The notes under the pieces: generated by a model | Databases searched by the model: none | What the model was told of the DNA's origin: nothing | The model's input: the letters and a program-made list of their open reading frames with translations, nothing else | Position numbers and translations under genes: made by a program | Shown here: positions 7,558-16,193 of the stretch, piece after piece | How the letters are laid out: the number at the start of each line of letters is the position of its first letter | Position numbering within the stretch: position 1 is the stretch's first letter | Assembly: GCA_910577735.1 (NCBI GenBank) | Contig: CAJTOO010000002.1 | Coordinates: forward strand, 186,512 to 250,511 | DNA: 64,000 nucleotides | Direction of reading: 5' to 3' | DNA from: an uncultured Lachnospiraceae bacterium | Lineage (GTDB): Bacteria; Bacillota; Clostridia; Lachnospirales; Lachnospiraceae

Positions 7558-9363
7558 ATGAAAAAAATATCAAGTTACATATGGGATTATAGATTCTCTT
7601 ATCTGGGGGCAATCTTGTCACTTGTCATTGCGGTGACCTTGGATATGCTGGCACCGCGTCTGACAGCGCGTGTGGTGGACGATGTCATTGTGGGCGGTAA
7701 CATGGGAGAATTGAAGTTTTTGCTGCTGGGATTTCTGGGCATTGGTCTTGGGCGGTGTATCTTTCAATATATGAAGGAATACACCTTTGATAAGAACGGG
7801 AGCAGGATTTCAGGAGATATGAGGCGGGATCTGTTCCGGCATATTCAGTCTTTGAGTGCGGATTTCTTTGACAGGACCAATACAGGAGAGCTGATGGCCC
7901 GGGTTAAGGAAGACATTGACCATATCTGGGATGCGGTGGGGTATGTGGGGATGCTTTTGATTGAGGTATTTTATCATACCAGCATTATTCTGGTCTGTAT
8001 GTATATGCTCAACTGGAAGCTGGCACTGATTCCCACAGCGGCCATGCTCCTGTGCGGTTCCATCGCAGTCATCATGGAGCGGAAGCTGGGCGTGGTTTAC
8101 GAGGAGATCAGTGAAGAGAATGCAGCCCTAAATACGGTGGCAGAAGAGAATCTGGCAGGGGTGCGTACAGTCAAGGCTTTTGCCAGGGAGAAGTTTGAAA
8201 TCGACAAGTTCTTGTCTCACAATAAACGCTACTATGATCTGAACATGGCGCAGTCGAAGGTGTTTGTCCGTTATTATCCGTTTTTTACGGTAGTGTCGAA
8301 AGTATTGCCGCTGTTGACCATATTGGTCGGTGGTAAATTTGTGATCAATGGAGAGATGACCCTGGGGCAGATGACGGCATTTGTGGAGTATTCCATGAAT
8401 ATTGTCTGGCCTATGGAGATGCTTGGCTGGCTGACAAACAGTTTCTCTTCGGCGGTAGCTTCCAACAAGAAGATTAAGAAGATATATGAAGAAAAACCTA
8501 CAGTCACGGAAGTGACTAATCCGGTCAAATTGAAAAAAGTGAGAGGAAAGGTATCTTTTGACCATGTATCTTTCCATAAGGCAGATCAGCATGAGATTCT
8601 GCACGATATCTGCTTTACAGTGGAGGAAGGAAAGACACTGGGCATCATGGGTGCCACAGGCGCCGGCAAGACTTCGATTATTCAGCTCCTTCAGCGTATG
8701 TATGATGCCACAGATGGAGCAATCTATCTGGATGATGTGGATATCCGGACACTTACCTTAGAGCAGCTTCGCACCAGCGTGAGCTATGTGATGCAGGATG
8801 TATTCCTCTTTTCAGATACCATCAATGAGAACATAAAGCTGGGCAAGAAGTCCTGTCTGGATTTTAACACTGTGAGAAAAGCGTCTACGGATGCCCAGGC
8901 CAGTGAGTTCATTGAGCGCATGGCCAAGCAGTATGATACGGTCATCGGCGAGCGCGGGGTGGGTCTCTCCGGCGGACAGAAACAGCGGATCAGCATTGCC
9001 AGGGCGCTTGCCAAAAGGGATCCGATCCTGGTGCTTGACGATTCCACATCTGCGCTGGATATGGAGACAGAACATTTGATTCAGCAGACCCTGCAGACCC
9101 TGGACCATACCACGAAGATTATCATTGCCCACAGAATCAGTGCAGTGCGGCATGCAGATGAGATTCTGGTGCTGGCGGGCGGAGCCATCGCAGAGAGAGG
9201 CACCCACGAGGAGCTTTTGGCCAGGAAGGGATTGTATTATGAGACTTATGAGTCTCAGTATGGAGCGGTTTCCGGGAAGGAGAAAGTCATAGGTCAAAGG
9301 GAAGAAGCAAAGGAAGAACAGATACTTCAGGAAGGAGGAAACCATGGCCTTCAATTCGTATAA
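7558..9363 (+). CDS. ABC exporter half-transporter, degenerate-ATPase subunit (BmrC/TM287 type)
   Basis: A 601-residue type IV ABC exporter half: six predicted membrane helices in the first ~300 residues, then a nucleotide-binding domain with Walker A GATGAGKT (about 365), signature LSGGQKQR (about 471) and Walker B ILVLDDSTSALD (about 491). The residue after the Walker B aspartate is Asp instead of catalytic Glu, as in the degenerate-site partner of heterodimeric exporters such as BmrC, LmrC or TM287. It overlaps the next gene by 20 bases, which encodes the complementary partner. Likely substrates are drugs or lipids, by family only. A C-terminal extension after about residue 570 is charged and variable. 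Expression is probably controlled by the upstream leader. Confidence 0.88.
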   Translation: MKKISSYIWDYRFSYLGAILSLVIAVTLDMLAPRLTARVVDDVIVGGNMGELKFLLLGFLGIGLGRCIFQYMKEYTFDKNGSRISGDMRRDLFRHIQSLSADFFDRTNTGELMARVKEDIDHIWDAVGYVGMLLIEVFYHTSIILVCMYMLNWKLALIPTAAMLLCGSIAVIMERKLGVVYEEISEENAALNTVAEENLAGVRTVKAFAREKFEIDKFLSHNKRYYDLNMAQSKVFVRYYPFFTVVSKVLPLLTILVGGKFVINGEMTLGQMTAFVEYSMNIVWPMEMLGWLTNSFSSAVASNKKIKKIYEEKPTVTEVTNPVKLKKVRGKVSFDHVSFHKADQHEILHDICFTVEEGKTLGIMGATGAGKTSIIQLLQRMYDATDGAIYLDDVDIRTLTLEQLRTSVSYVMQDVFLFSDTINENIKLGKKSCLDFNTVRKASTDAQASEFIERMAKQYDTVIGERGVGLSGGQKQRISIARALAKRDPILVLDDSTSALDMETEHLIQQTLQTLDHTTKIIIAHRISAVRHADEILVLAGGAIAERGTHEELLARKGLYYETYESQYGAVSGKEKVIGQREEAKEEQILQEGGNHGLQFV

Positions 9364-11119
9364 GGAAGATGAAATAAGTGTAGAGAAAAGTAAAATGCAG
9401 ACTTTGCGGCGGCTGTTTGGTTATCTGTTTGTCTATAAGTGGCAGATTATCCTGGTGCTTGTGATCATGGGATATGGAGTGGCAGTGAGCCTGATCAATC
9501 CTCTGATTATGGAGTCGGCAATAGATGACCATATTGGTCAACAAGACTTAAAAGGTCTTTATCGGCTGCTGGCGGTGGCGTTAGCTATCAATCTGGTACT
9601 GGTAGTGACTGTGAAGCTGCGCATGTATATTATGGCAAAGGTATGTAACAGGATTCTTCTGACCATCCGGCAGGAATTGTATACTCATATCCAGACATTG
9701 GATTTTCATTTCTTTGACAGCAGGCCAACGGGTAAGATTCTTTCCCGGATTATTGGAGATATTAATTCCCTGAAGGATGTGCTGTCCAACTGCGTGACCA
9801 CATTGATTCCGGATGGTCTTACCGTGATTGCGGTGATTGTGATCATGATCTGCAAGAATCCGAAACTGGCCCTAGCCTCTTTGCTGACACTGCCGTTCAT
9901 GGCGGCGGCCACTTGTTATATTGAGTGTAAGGCACATCCGCGTTGGCAGGTGTTTCGCAAGAAGTCAGCCAACTTAAATGCTTTTATCCATGAGGATATG
10001 GCAGGCATGCGGATTATCCAGAGCTTTCATGCGCAGGGGGAGACGGAGGATACCTTCGATGAACTGCTCACAGAGCATCGGATTGCTATTTTTGATGCAG
10101 TGCGTTTAAGCGATGCCTTCGGTTCGGTGATTGATTTATCCTGGGGAATTGGCTGTATTCTGTTGTATTTCACAGGAATCGTGATTCTGGGAGTGGATCA
10201 GGTATCGGTAGGTATTTTTATAGCTTTTGCCAGTTATCTGAATATGTTCTGGCAGCCCATACATAACATCAGCAATTTTTATAATCAGCTGGTGACGAAC
10301 ATAGCAGGGGCGGAGCGTATTTTTGAAATCCTGGATACAGAGGCGGCTATTGCGGATGCGTCGGATGTGATACAGATGCCGGAGATTGTGGGAGAAGTGA
10401 CTTTTTCCCATGTGGACTTTTCTTATGATGATAAGGTGAAGGTATTGGATGATGTGAGCTTTGTCATCAGGCCGGGGGAGACCATAGCGCTTGTGGGCCC
10501 TACAGGAGCCGGCAAGTCTACCATTGTCAATCTGATCAGCCGCTTCTATGATGTGCAGGGCGGCACAGTGAAGATTGACGGTCATGATGTGAAGAAGGTT
10601 TCCATAGACAGTCTGCGCAGACAGATAGGCATCATGACCCAGGATAATTTCCTGTTCTCCGGAACGATCCGGGAAAATATCCGCTACGGCAGACTGGATG
10701 CCACGGATGAGGAGATTGAGGCAGCTGCGAAGGCTGTTAATGCCCATGAGTTTATTATGAAACTGGAGAACGGCTATGACACACAGCTCTCAGAACGGGG
10801 CGGCGGATTATCAGTGGGGCAGAAACAGCTTCTGGCCTTTGCCAGGACCATGGTGTCGAATCCCAAGATTCTGATTCTGGATGAGGCCACATCCAGCATT
10901 GATACGAAGACGGAATTATTGGTACAGGATGGTATCGAGCATCTGCTGGCAGGCAGGACATCTTTTGTCATTGCACACAGATTGTCCACGATCCAAAAGG
11001 CAGACCGCATCTTCGTGGTGGATGAGGGCAGAATCATTGAGGAAGGGAATGCGGCACAGCTGCTGGCGAAGAAAGGAGTTTATTACCAGCTTTATATGGC
11101 ACAGTTTAACACCTTTTAG
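9344..11119 (+). CDS. ABC exporter half-transporter, catalytic partner (BmrD/TM288 type)
   Basis: A 591-residue ABC exporter half with six membrane helices and a nucleotide-binding domain: Walker A GPTGAGKS (about 385), signature LSVGQKQ (about 490) and Walker B ILILDEATSSID (about 510). The Walker B glutamate is intact, but the signature is LSVGQ in place of LSGGQ. In the heterodimer this altered signature would face the partner's altered Walker B, giving one degenerate and one consensus ATP site. The start ATG 9344 has AGGAGG upstream and lies inside the previous gene, so translation is coupled. Confidence 0.88.
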   Translation: MAFNSYKEDEISVEKSKMQTLRRLFGYLFVYKWQIILVLVIMGYGVAVSLINPLIMESAIDDHIGQQDLKGLYRLLAVALAINLVLVVTVKLRMYIMAKVCNRILLTIRQELYTHIQTLDFHFFDSRPTGKILSRIIGDINSLKDVLSNCVTTLIPDGLTVIAVIVIMICKNPKLALASLLTLPFMAAATCYIECKAHPRWQVFRKKSANLNAFIHEDMAGMRIIQSFHAQGETEDTFDELLTEHRIAIFDAVRLSDAFGSVIDLSWGIGCILLYFTGIVILGVDQVSVGIFIAFASYLNMFWQPIHNISNFYNQLVTNIAGAERIFEILDTEAAIADASDVIQMPEIVGEVTFSHVDFSYDDKVKVLDDVSFVIRPGETIALVGPTGAGKSTIVNLISRFYDVQGGTVKIDGHDVKKVSIDSLRRQIGIMTQDNFLFSGTIRENIRYGRLDATDEEIEAAAKAVNAHEFIMKLENGYDTQLSERGGGLSVGQKQLLAFARTMVSNPKILILDEATSSIDTKTELLVQDGIEHLLAGRTSFVIAHRLSTIQKADRIFVVDEGRIIEEGNAAQLLAKKGVYYQLYMAQFNTF

Positions 11120-11150
11120 GAAAATGAGCGCCGCGAAGCGGTATTTGTTT
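11120..11150 (+). terminator. Weak terminator-like hairpin after the exporter operon
   Basis: CCGC-GAA-GCGG just after the stop codon is followed by TATTTGTTTT. The stem is short, so this is tentative. Confidence 0.35.
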
Positions 11151-11189
11151 TCCAAAGGCGTAAAATAGGACGGTTTTGCCATAAATATA

Positions 11190-11236
11190 TTGACAATAAT
11201 ATGAATTGCTTTATAATTTAAGTAATACTACTTAAA
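11190..11236 (+). promoter_or_regulatory. Promoter of the LacI-type regulator with palindromic operator
   Basis: TTGACA (11190-11195) and TATAAT (11212-11217), spacer 16, form a near-consensus promoter. A perfect inverted repeat TTTAAGTA / TACTTAAA (11217-11224 and 11229-11236, spacer ATAC) begins at the last base of the -10 and covers the transcription start, the position expected of an autoregulatory operator. Confidence 0.7.
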
Positions 11237-11260
11237 AATTAGCGGAGAATGTGAATCGGT

Positions 11261-12292
11261 ATGGCTAAAGCAGTAAAAATGGCAGATATCGCCAAAGTGA
11301 TGGGAGTCAGCACGGTAACGGTGTCGAAGGCTCTGTCTGACCAGAAAGGCGTCAGCGAAGAACTTCGTATGAAAATTAAGAGAAAAGCGGAAGAGATGGG
11401 ATACAAGACTGCCACTGCGCTTTACCGGGAACGGCTGGGGCTGCATGCCAGTTATACGATCGGTGTAATTGTGTCAGACCGTTTTCTGGATAAATATGAA
11501 TCCTTTTATTGGAGGATGTATCAGGAAGTGGCCACTGCGGCGGTACACAAGGGATGTTTTACCATGCTGGAGGTATTGCAGACAGAGGATGAGGAAAGTC
11601 TGGTCATGCCCAAACTCCTTCATGAGAAAAAAGCAGAAGGGCTGATTATTATAGGAAGACTGCGTCAGGATTATCTGGACAGATTGATGAAACTGGTGGA
11701 TATTCCCATTATCTTTTTGGATTTTGCAGATAAGAACGGTACACATGATGCGGTAATTTCCAACAGCTATTTGGGTATGTATGTGATGACCAATTATCTG
11801 TTTGCCATGGGACACAGGGATATTGGGTTTGTGGGGAGTGTGTTTGTCACAGATTCTATCACAGATCGATACTTTGGTTATGTGAAATCTCTTTGTGAGC
11901 ATGGCATGGAAGTGGATAAGAACTGGGTGCTTCATGACAGAAATCCGCAGACAGGCAGATCTGATGTGGGATTTGCATGGAAACTTCCGGCTAAAATGCC
12001 CACGGCCTTTGTCTGTAATAATGATGTGGCGGCGGCAATGCTTGTGAATAAGCTGGAGCAGGAGGGGTATCGGATTCCCCAGGATATCTCCGTGGCAGGG
12101 TACGATAATTACCAGCCGCCTGGGTTATGTGATGTGAGGATTACCACTTACGAGGTGGATATGCAGGAAATGGCAAAGCAGACGATCAAGAAAATGATCC
12201 GTAAGATATCCGGTCAGCCCTACCAACAGGGCGTGACGATTGTCAATGGGAGAATCGTATATAAGGATAGTGTAAAGGCGCATCAAAGCTGA
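11261..12292 (+). CDS. LacI family transcriptional regulator
   Basis: A 343-residue repressor. Residues 4-50 form the LacI helix-turn-helix (MADIAKVMGVSTVTVSKALS) and hinge; the rest is a periplasmic-binding-protein-like sugar sensor (IGVIVSDRF, FVCNNDVAAAMLV, ISVAGYDNY). Its position between an exporter operon and a beta-mannan transport and phosphorolysis locus suggests that it controls the latter and itself; the effector is not known. Its stop codon lies within a hairpin shared with the convergent AraC-type gene, and the two genes overlap by 10 bases. Confidence 0.88.
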   Translation: MAKAVKMADIAKVMGVSTVTVSKALSDQKGVSEELRMKIKRKAEEMGYKTATALYRERLGLHASYTIGVIVSDRFLDKYESFYWRMYQEVATAAVHKGCFTMLEVLQTEDEESLVMPKLLHEKKAEGLIIIGRLRQDYLDRLMKLVDIPIIFLDFADKNGTHDAVISNSYLGMYVMTNYLFAMGHRDIGFVGSVFVTDSITDRYFGYVKSLCEHGMEVDKNWVLHDRNPQTGRSDVGFAWKLPAKMPTAFVCNNDVAAAMLVNKLEQEGYRIPQDISVAGYDNYQPPGLCDVRITTYEVDMQEMAKQTIKKMIRKISGQPYQQGVTIVNGRIVYKDSVKAHQS

Positions 12293-12305
12293 TGCGCCTC
12301 TTTAT
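12276..12305. terminator. Bidirectional terminator containing both stop codons
   Basis: A perfect 10-base-pair stem (AGGCGCATCA at 12276-12285 and its complement at 12290-12299, loop AAGC) is followed by CTTTAT on the + strand and by TTTACAC on the - strand. The TGA of the LacI gene (12290-12292) and the TGA of the AraC gene (complement of 12283-12285) sit symmetrically in the two arms. Confidence 0.75.
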
Positions 12306-13185
12306 ATGCATGGGGTGTGGTGCCGTACTCCTTTTTAAAGAGATTGATAAAATGGTTTGTATTTTCGTACCCTACCATGAGGGCAATTTCATGTATCTTT
12401 TTATCTGTGGTAAAGAGCAGATTGACGGCGGCCTCCAGTCTTCTTTTATTGAGGTATTTCAGAGGCGGGGCGCCGAAGGTGTCAGAAAACTCGTGGCAGA
12501 TCCGGTATTTGCTCATATGATAGCGCACTTCCAGATCATTGAGCCTGAAAGGTTCCCAGAAGCGGTTGTCCAGCAGATGCTTCAAATCCTGAAGATAGGG
12601 AGCGCATTTAATCAGATCTGCCTGTAAGCCGTATGCGGTGATAAAAAGCTGGGTTACGATGGATGTCAGAAGGCTGGCGTCCTGAAGTTTATTTGACAGG
12701 ACAGCGGCGCCGGAACCGGCCTGCAGTTTTTTTAAATCCCTTAAAATCGGGGAAAAGACGTCAAGCTTCGCTTGAATAAAGGATTTAAATGGAACAAAAG
12801 ATTCATAAACGTTAAAAAGCCCCCCCCCTAGCGAAAAACAGATAAAATCCCAGGAAGGCTGTGCAGGACTTAAGGTGAATGCGGAATCCTGACAGTTAAG
12901 ATACAGAAGGGAATCTGCCTGTAATATATGGGAAGCACCGCGTACTTCCAGGGTTCCGCTTCCTTTTTGCGTATACAGAAGCATCCGACAATCCAGAGGG
13001 GTGAAGTGGAGTGTGCAGGGGACAGAGAGCTCAATGCTGCCGCCGCTTAAAACAGTTGGAAGACAGCAGGCAGTGGAGTCAAGAAGCTCGTAGAAACGCC
13101 CTGCAAAATACTGCGGGGGCAGGGCATCCTGATTAGAGGCAGCTTTGACGGTCAGGGCCTGTTCGTACTGTCTGGCAAAAGTCAT
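12283..13185 (-). CDS. AraC family transcriptional regulator
   Basis: A 300-residue AraC/XylS-type regulator: an N-terminal cupin-like sensing region (about 30-160) and a C-terminal double helix-turn-helix with LNDLEVRYHMSKYRICHEF and IHEIALMVGYENTNHFINLF followed by FKKEYGTTPHAYKE. It is divergent from the sugar-binding lipoprotein operon and probably helps regulate it. GGGAGGA precedes ATG 13185. The coding strand carries nine consecutive G residues (plus-strand C run 12830-12838, coding GGG in SLGGGLFN), a tract where slippage could shift the frame and switch the protein off. Confidence 0.87.
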   Translation of the reverse strand: MTFARQYEQALTVKAASNQDALPPQYFAGRFYELLDSTACCLPTVLSGGSIELSVPCTLHFTPLDCRMLLYTQKGSGTLEVRGASHILQADSLLYLNCQDSAFTLSPAQPSWDFICFSLGGGLFNVYESFVPFKSFIQAKLDVFSPILRDLKKLQAGSGAAVLSNKLQDASLLTSIVTQLFITAYGLQADLIKCAPYLQDLKHLLDNRFWEPFRLNDLEVRYHMSKYRICHEFSDTFGAPPLKYLNKRRLEAAVNLLFTTDKKIHEIALMVGYENTNHFINLFKKEYGTTPHAYKEAHQL

Positions 13186-13647
13186 GAATGTCCTCCCTTC
13201 TGATGTTTGCCGGCGTATTTTTAAAAATCACCTCTATACATCTGTGTCAATCAATCTTGATAGATTTCTAAATGTTCTGATACGAAAAAGTTTCGTAGAT
13301 CTTATTTCCGGAACCAAATCCTATTACAAAAACAAAAGTAAAAAATTAAGTTCAATCGGTAATGGTTTGCTTTAAATTAATTTTACATATTTAACTCTAT
13401 AATAGATATAATGGAAAAATCTATGTGCAAAATAGACAAAAATAAATAATAAAAATTGTAAAAATGTAAGAAAAATAAAAAAACAGCAATAATAAAATAT
13501 TTGATGCAAAAATGATTGATGATTAAAAAATAAAGCTATGTATACTTAAATTAAAGTTAATCAATTAACTAACGGTTTGAAGCGAAGCGTAAGAATCAAG
13601 AAAAGGATTCGCAGAAAAACCAGTCAAAAAAGGAGGATAATAGTATT
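13186..13647. promoter_or_regulatory. AT-rich divergent control region with operator-like palindrome
   Basis: This 462-base gap between the AraC gene and the sugar-binding lipoprotein is very AT-rich. TATACT (13541-13546) is the best -10 for the transport operon; a TTGATG (13516-13521) upstream has a 19-base spacer and is weak, so activation may be needed. A perfect inverted repeat AGTTAAT-CA-ATTAACT (13555-13570) covers the predicted start site and is a candidate operator for the neighbouring LacI or AraC regulator. It differs from the palindrome at the LacI promoter. AAAGGAGGATAA precedes the next gene. No coding sequence is seen. Confidence 0.5.
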
Positions 13648-15096
13648 ATGAAGCGGAAGAAAGTAATAGCACTTACTTTGGCAGCAACAATGACTTTCTC
13701 ACTGGCAGCATGCGGCGGCTCCGATGAGGGTGCGGCAGAAACACCGGCAGCAACAACCGATGAGGGCGAGGCAGCAGAGGCACCGGCGGCAGAGGAAGCA
13801 GCACCTGAAACAGAGGCAGAAGCGCCGGCAGAAGCAGGCGTGACCTATGCATCCATCAATCTTGGTGAGGATTATAAGGATCTGACCACAACCATTAAGT
13901 TCATCCATCACAAGACAGACCGTGAAGAGGATGGCACCATGGCTGATCTGATTTCCAACTTTAATGCTGTATATCCGAACATCACGGTAGAAACAGAAGG
14001 AATCACAGATTATCAGGAAGATTCCCTGCTTCGTCTTTCTACAGGAGAATGGGGAGATGTTATGTTTATCCCGGCAGTAGACGCAGCTGAACTTCCTACT
14101 TACTTTGTTCCCTACGGAACCGTATCTGAAATGAGTGAACTGGTAAACTTTGCGGATCAGTGGAAAAATGCCGATATGTGCTATGGTGTTGGCTACATGG
14201 GCAATGCACAGGGGATTCTTTATAATAAGAAGGTCTTTGCTGATGCGGGCATTACAGAGCTTCCCAAAACACCGGATGAGTTTATTGCGGCGCTGCAGGC
14301 AATCAAAGACAACACAGATGCGATTCCGCTTTATACAAATTATGCCGCAGGCTGGACCATGGGCGGTCAGTGGGATGCCTACTTAGGTGCGATTACCACC
14401 AGTGATGAGACATGGTTAAACCAGAAATTTGTACATACGGCAGAGCCTTTTAAAGATAATGGCGATGGTACAGGCGCCTATGCTTTATACAAGATTCTTT
14501 ATGATGCAACTGCACAGGGTTTGATTGAGGACGACTATACAACCACAGACTGGGAAGGATGTAAGCCCATGATCAATAACGGTGAGATTGGTACGATGGT
14601 ACTTGGCTCCTGGGCAATCGCACAGATGAAAGCGGCAGGGGATCATCCTGATGATATCGGTTACATGCCTTTCCCGATTACGGTAAACGGCAAACAGTAT
14701 GCGACTGCTGGTCCGGACTACTGCTATGGTATTAATGCGAAAGCCTCTGAGGATAACAAGACGGCAGCCATGGTATTTGTAAAATGGATGGTAGAAGAAT
14801 CAGGATGGTGTGATTTTGAGGGCGGCTATCCGATTTCCAAGACGGCGCCTACTTCCTTCGTATTCGACGGTGTCAACGTTGTGAACAATATTACGGCTTT
14901 AGAAGGAGAGGAAGATTTGATGAATGAGATGAATGCGGAGTCCGAGCTTTCCTTTAACGCAGGCGGTGATGCTAAGGTGCAGAGAATCGTTGAGGCGGCA
15001 GCTACAGGTGCAGAAACCTTTGACGATATCATGGCCGACTGGACAGCAGCATGGAATGCAGCACAGGAGGAATGCGGAATAGAGGTTCTCTACTAG
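13648..15096 (+). CDS. Sugar ABC transporter substrate-binding lipoprotein
   Basis: A 482-residue family-1 extracellular solute-binding protein. The signal peptide ends in the lipobox LAAC with the lipidated Cys at position 22, followed by an Ala/Glu/Pro-rich linker (about 23-67) that tethers the binding domain outside the membrane. The mature part has the usual binding-protein features (GILYNKKVFADAGITELPKTPDEF). With two permeases and mannan-degrading phosphorylases downstream, it likely binds beta-manno-oligosaccharides or mannosyl-glucose; this is inferred from context. A hairpin follows the gene, which may allow higher expression than of the permeases. Confidence 0.88.
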   Translation: MKRKKVIALTLAATMTFSLAACGGSDEGAAETPAATTDEGEAAEAPAAEEAAPETEAEAPAEAGVTYASINLGEDYKDLTTTIKFIHHKTDREEDGTMADLISNFNAVYPNITVETEGITDYQEDSLLRLSTGEWGDVMFIPAVDAAELPTYFVPYGTVSEMSELVNFADQWKNADMCYGVGYMGNAQGILYNKKVFADAGITELPKTPDEFIAALQAIKDNTDAIPLYTNYAAGWTMGGQWDAYLGAITTSDETWLNQKFVHTAEPFKDNGDGTGAYALYKILYDATAQGLIEDDYTTTDWEGCKPMINNGEIGTMVLGSWAIAQMKAAGDHPDDIGYMPFPITVNGKQYATAGPDYCYGINAKASEDNKTAAMVFVKWMVEESGWCDFEGGYPISKTAPTSFVFDGVNVVNNITALEGEEDLMNEMNAESELSFNAGGDAKVQRIVEAAATGAETFDDIMADWTAAWNAAQEECGIEVLY

Positions 15097-15141
15097 GACA
15101 TTTCCCGATTGGTTATTTGTAAAAGTTTCATTGGTAAACAG

Positions 15142-15170
15142 GGGCTGATGCATCATGAATGTGTCAGCCC
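15142..15170 (+). promoter_or_regulatory. Intercistronic hairpin between binding protein and permeases
   Basis: GGGCTGA (15142-15148) and TCAGCCC (15164-15170) form a stem that extends inward with G-U pairs. There is no T run after it. Such hairpins often stabilise the upstream message so that the binding protein is made in excess of the permeases. Confidence 0.5.
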
Positions 15171-15191
15171 TAAATATCAGGAGGATAGCAT

Positions 15192-16193
15192 ATGGCGGCA
15201 CAGGCAAATATTGTGGGAAGTAAAAAGGGTTTCCTGCATTGGGCAAGAAGCAGAAGAGGTCAGCAGGTTATCATTATCATTGCGTTTATGATTATTCCGT
15301 TGGCACTATTATTTACATTTACATATCTTCCCTTCGGTGAGATGGTGGGATACAGTTTCTTTAAGATGAAATATGTGGGCAAGAGGACGTTTGTGGGATG
15401 GAAAAACTATGCCAGTGTTTTCAGCAGGAAAGACTGCTTTGGGGCATTGAAGCTGAGTCTGTATTATATGGGCGGTTCCGTGGTACAACTTGTACTTGCC
15501 TTATATCTGGCTACGGTTTTGAGTTTTAAGGTAAAGGGCGGCAATATCTTTAAGGGATTTATGTTCTTCCCCTATCTGATCAACGGTATTGCCATTGGTT
15601 TTATTTTCAAATTCTTTTACACCAGAGGGTTTGTGTTTGACACGGTGCTCCAGTGGTGCGGCTTTCAGTTAGACAATCTTCCTTATTGGTTGAAAGACCA
15701 GAGGATTAACAATATTTCCCTTGTGGGGACCAGTGTGTGGCGGTATTTCGGACAGAATATGGTACTCTTTATCGGCGCTATCATGTCGGTGGACTCCGAG
15801 CTGTATGAGGCGGCGATGTTGGACGGGGCTAATCGGTTCCATCAGTTCAGGTATATCATCCTGCCCAGTATCAAGACGATCGTAACGTTGAATGTGATCT
15901 TGTCTATCACCGGGTCGCTGAGCGCTTTCGAGCCGCCCTATGTTATCACCAGCGGTGCAAACGGAACCGGCACCTACTTCGTGGTCATGAATGAGATTGC
16001 GCATACTCAGCAGAAGGTAGGACTGGCGTCTGCTATGGCGGTGGTATTGCTTCTGATCATCTTCGCAGCCACAATCCTGCAAAAACTTTTCTTCAAGTAT
16101 GTGTTCAGGAGTGCGGAGGACGAGGATATGAACGCCACAGCAAGGCGGGACAAAAAGCTGGCAAAATATGCGGCTAGAAAGGCGGGAAGATAG
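15192..16193 (+). CDS. Carbohydrate ABC transporter permease (MalF type)
   Basis: A 333-residue binding-protein-dependent permease with about six membrane helices. The EAA loop that docks the ATPase is clear: EAAMLDGANRFHQFRYIILP (about residues 203-222). It pairs with the following MalG-type subunit, which starts at the very next base after its stop. No dedicated ATPase is encoded here, so a shared MsmK-type ATPase elsewhere is expected. A polar, lysine/arginine-rich tail (DKKLAKYAARKAGR) ends the protein. Confidence 0.88.
   Translation: MAAQANIVGSKKGFLHWARSRRGQQVIIIIAFMIIPLALLFTFTYLPFGEMVGYSFFKMKYVGKRTFVGWKNYASVFSRKDCFGALKLSLYYMGGSVVQLVLALYLATVLSFKVKGGNIFKGFMFFPYLINGIAIGFIFKFFYTRGFVFDTVLQWCGFQLDNLPYWLKDQRINNISLVGTSVWRYFGQNMVLFIGAIMSVDSELYEAAMLDGANRFHQFRYIILPSIKTIVTLNVILSITGSLSAFEPPYVITSGANGTGTYFVVMNEIAHTQQKVGLASAMAVVLLLIIFAATILQKLFFKYVFRSAEDEDMNATARRDKKLAKYAARKAGR

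Noticed and set aside
10136..10747. 203-codon minus-strand frame inside the second ABC exporter gene
   Set aside because: Shadow of a conserved nucleotide-binding domain; no ribosome site or family match.
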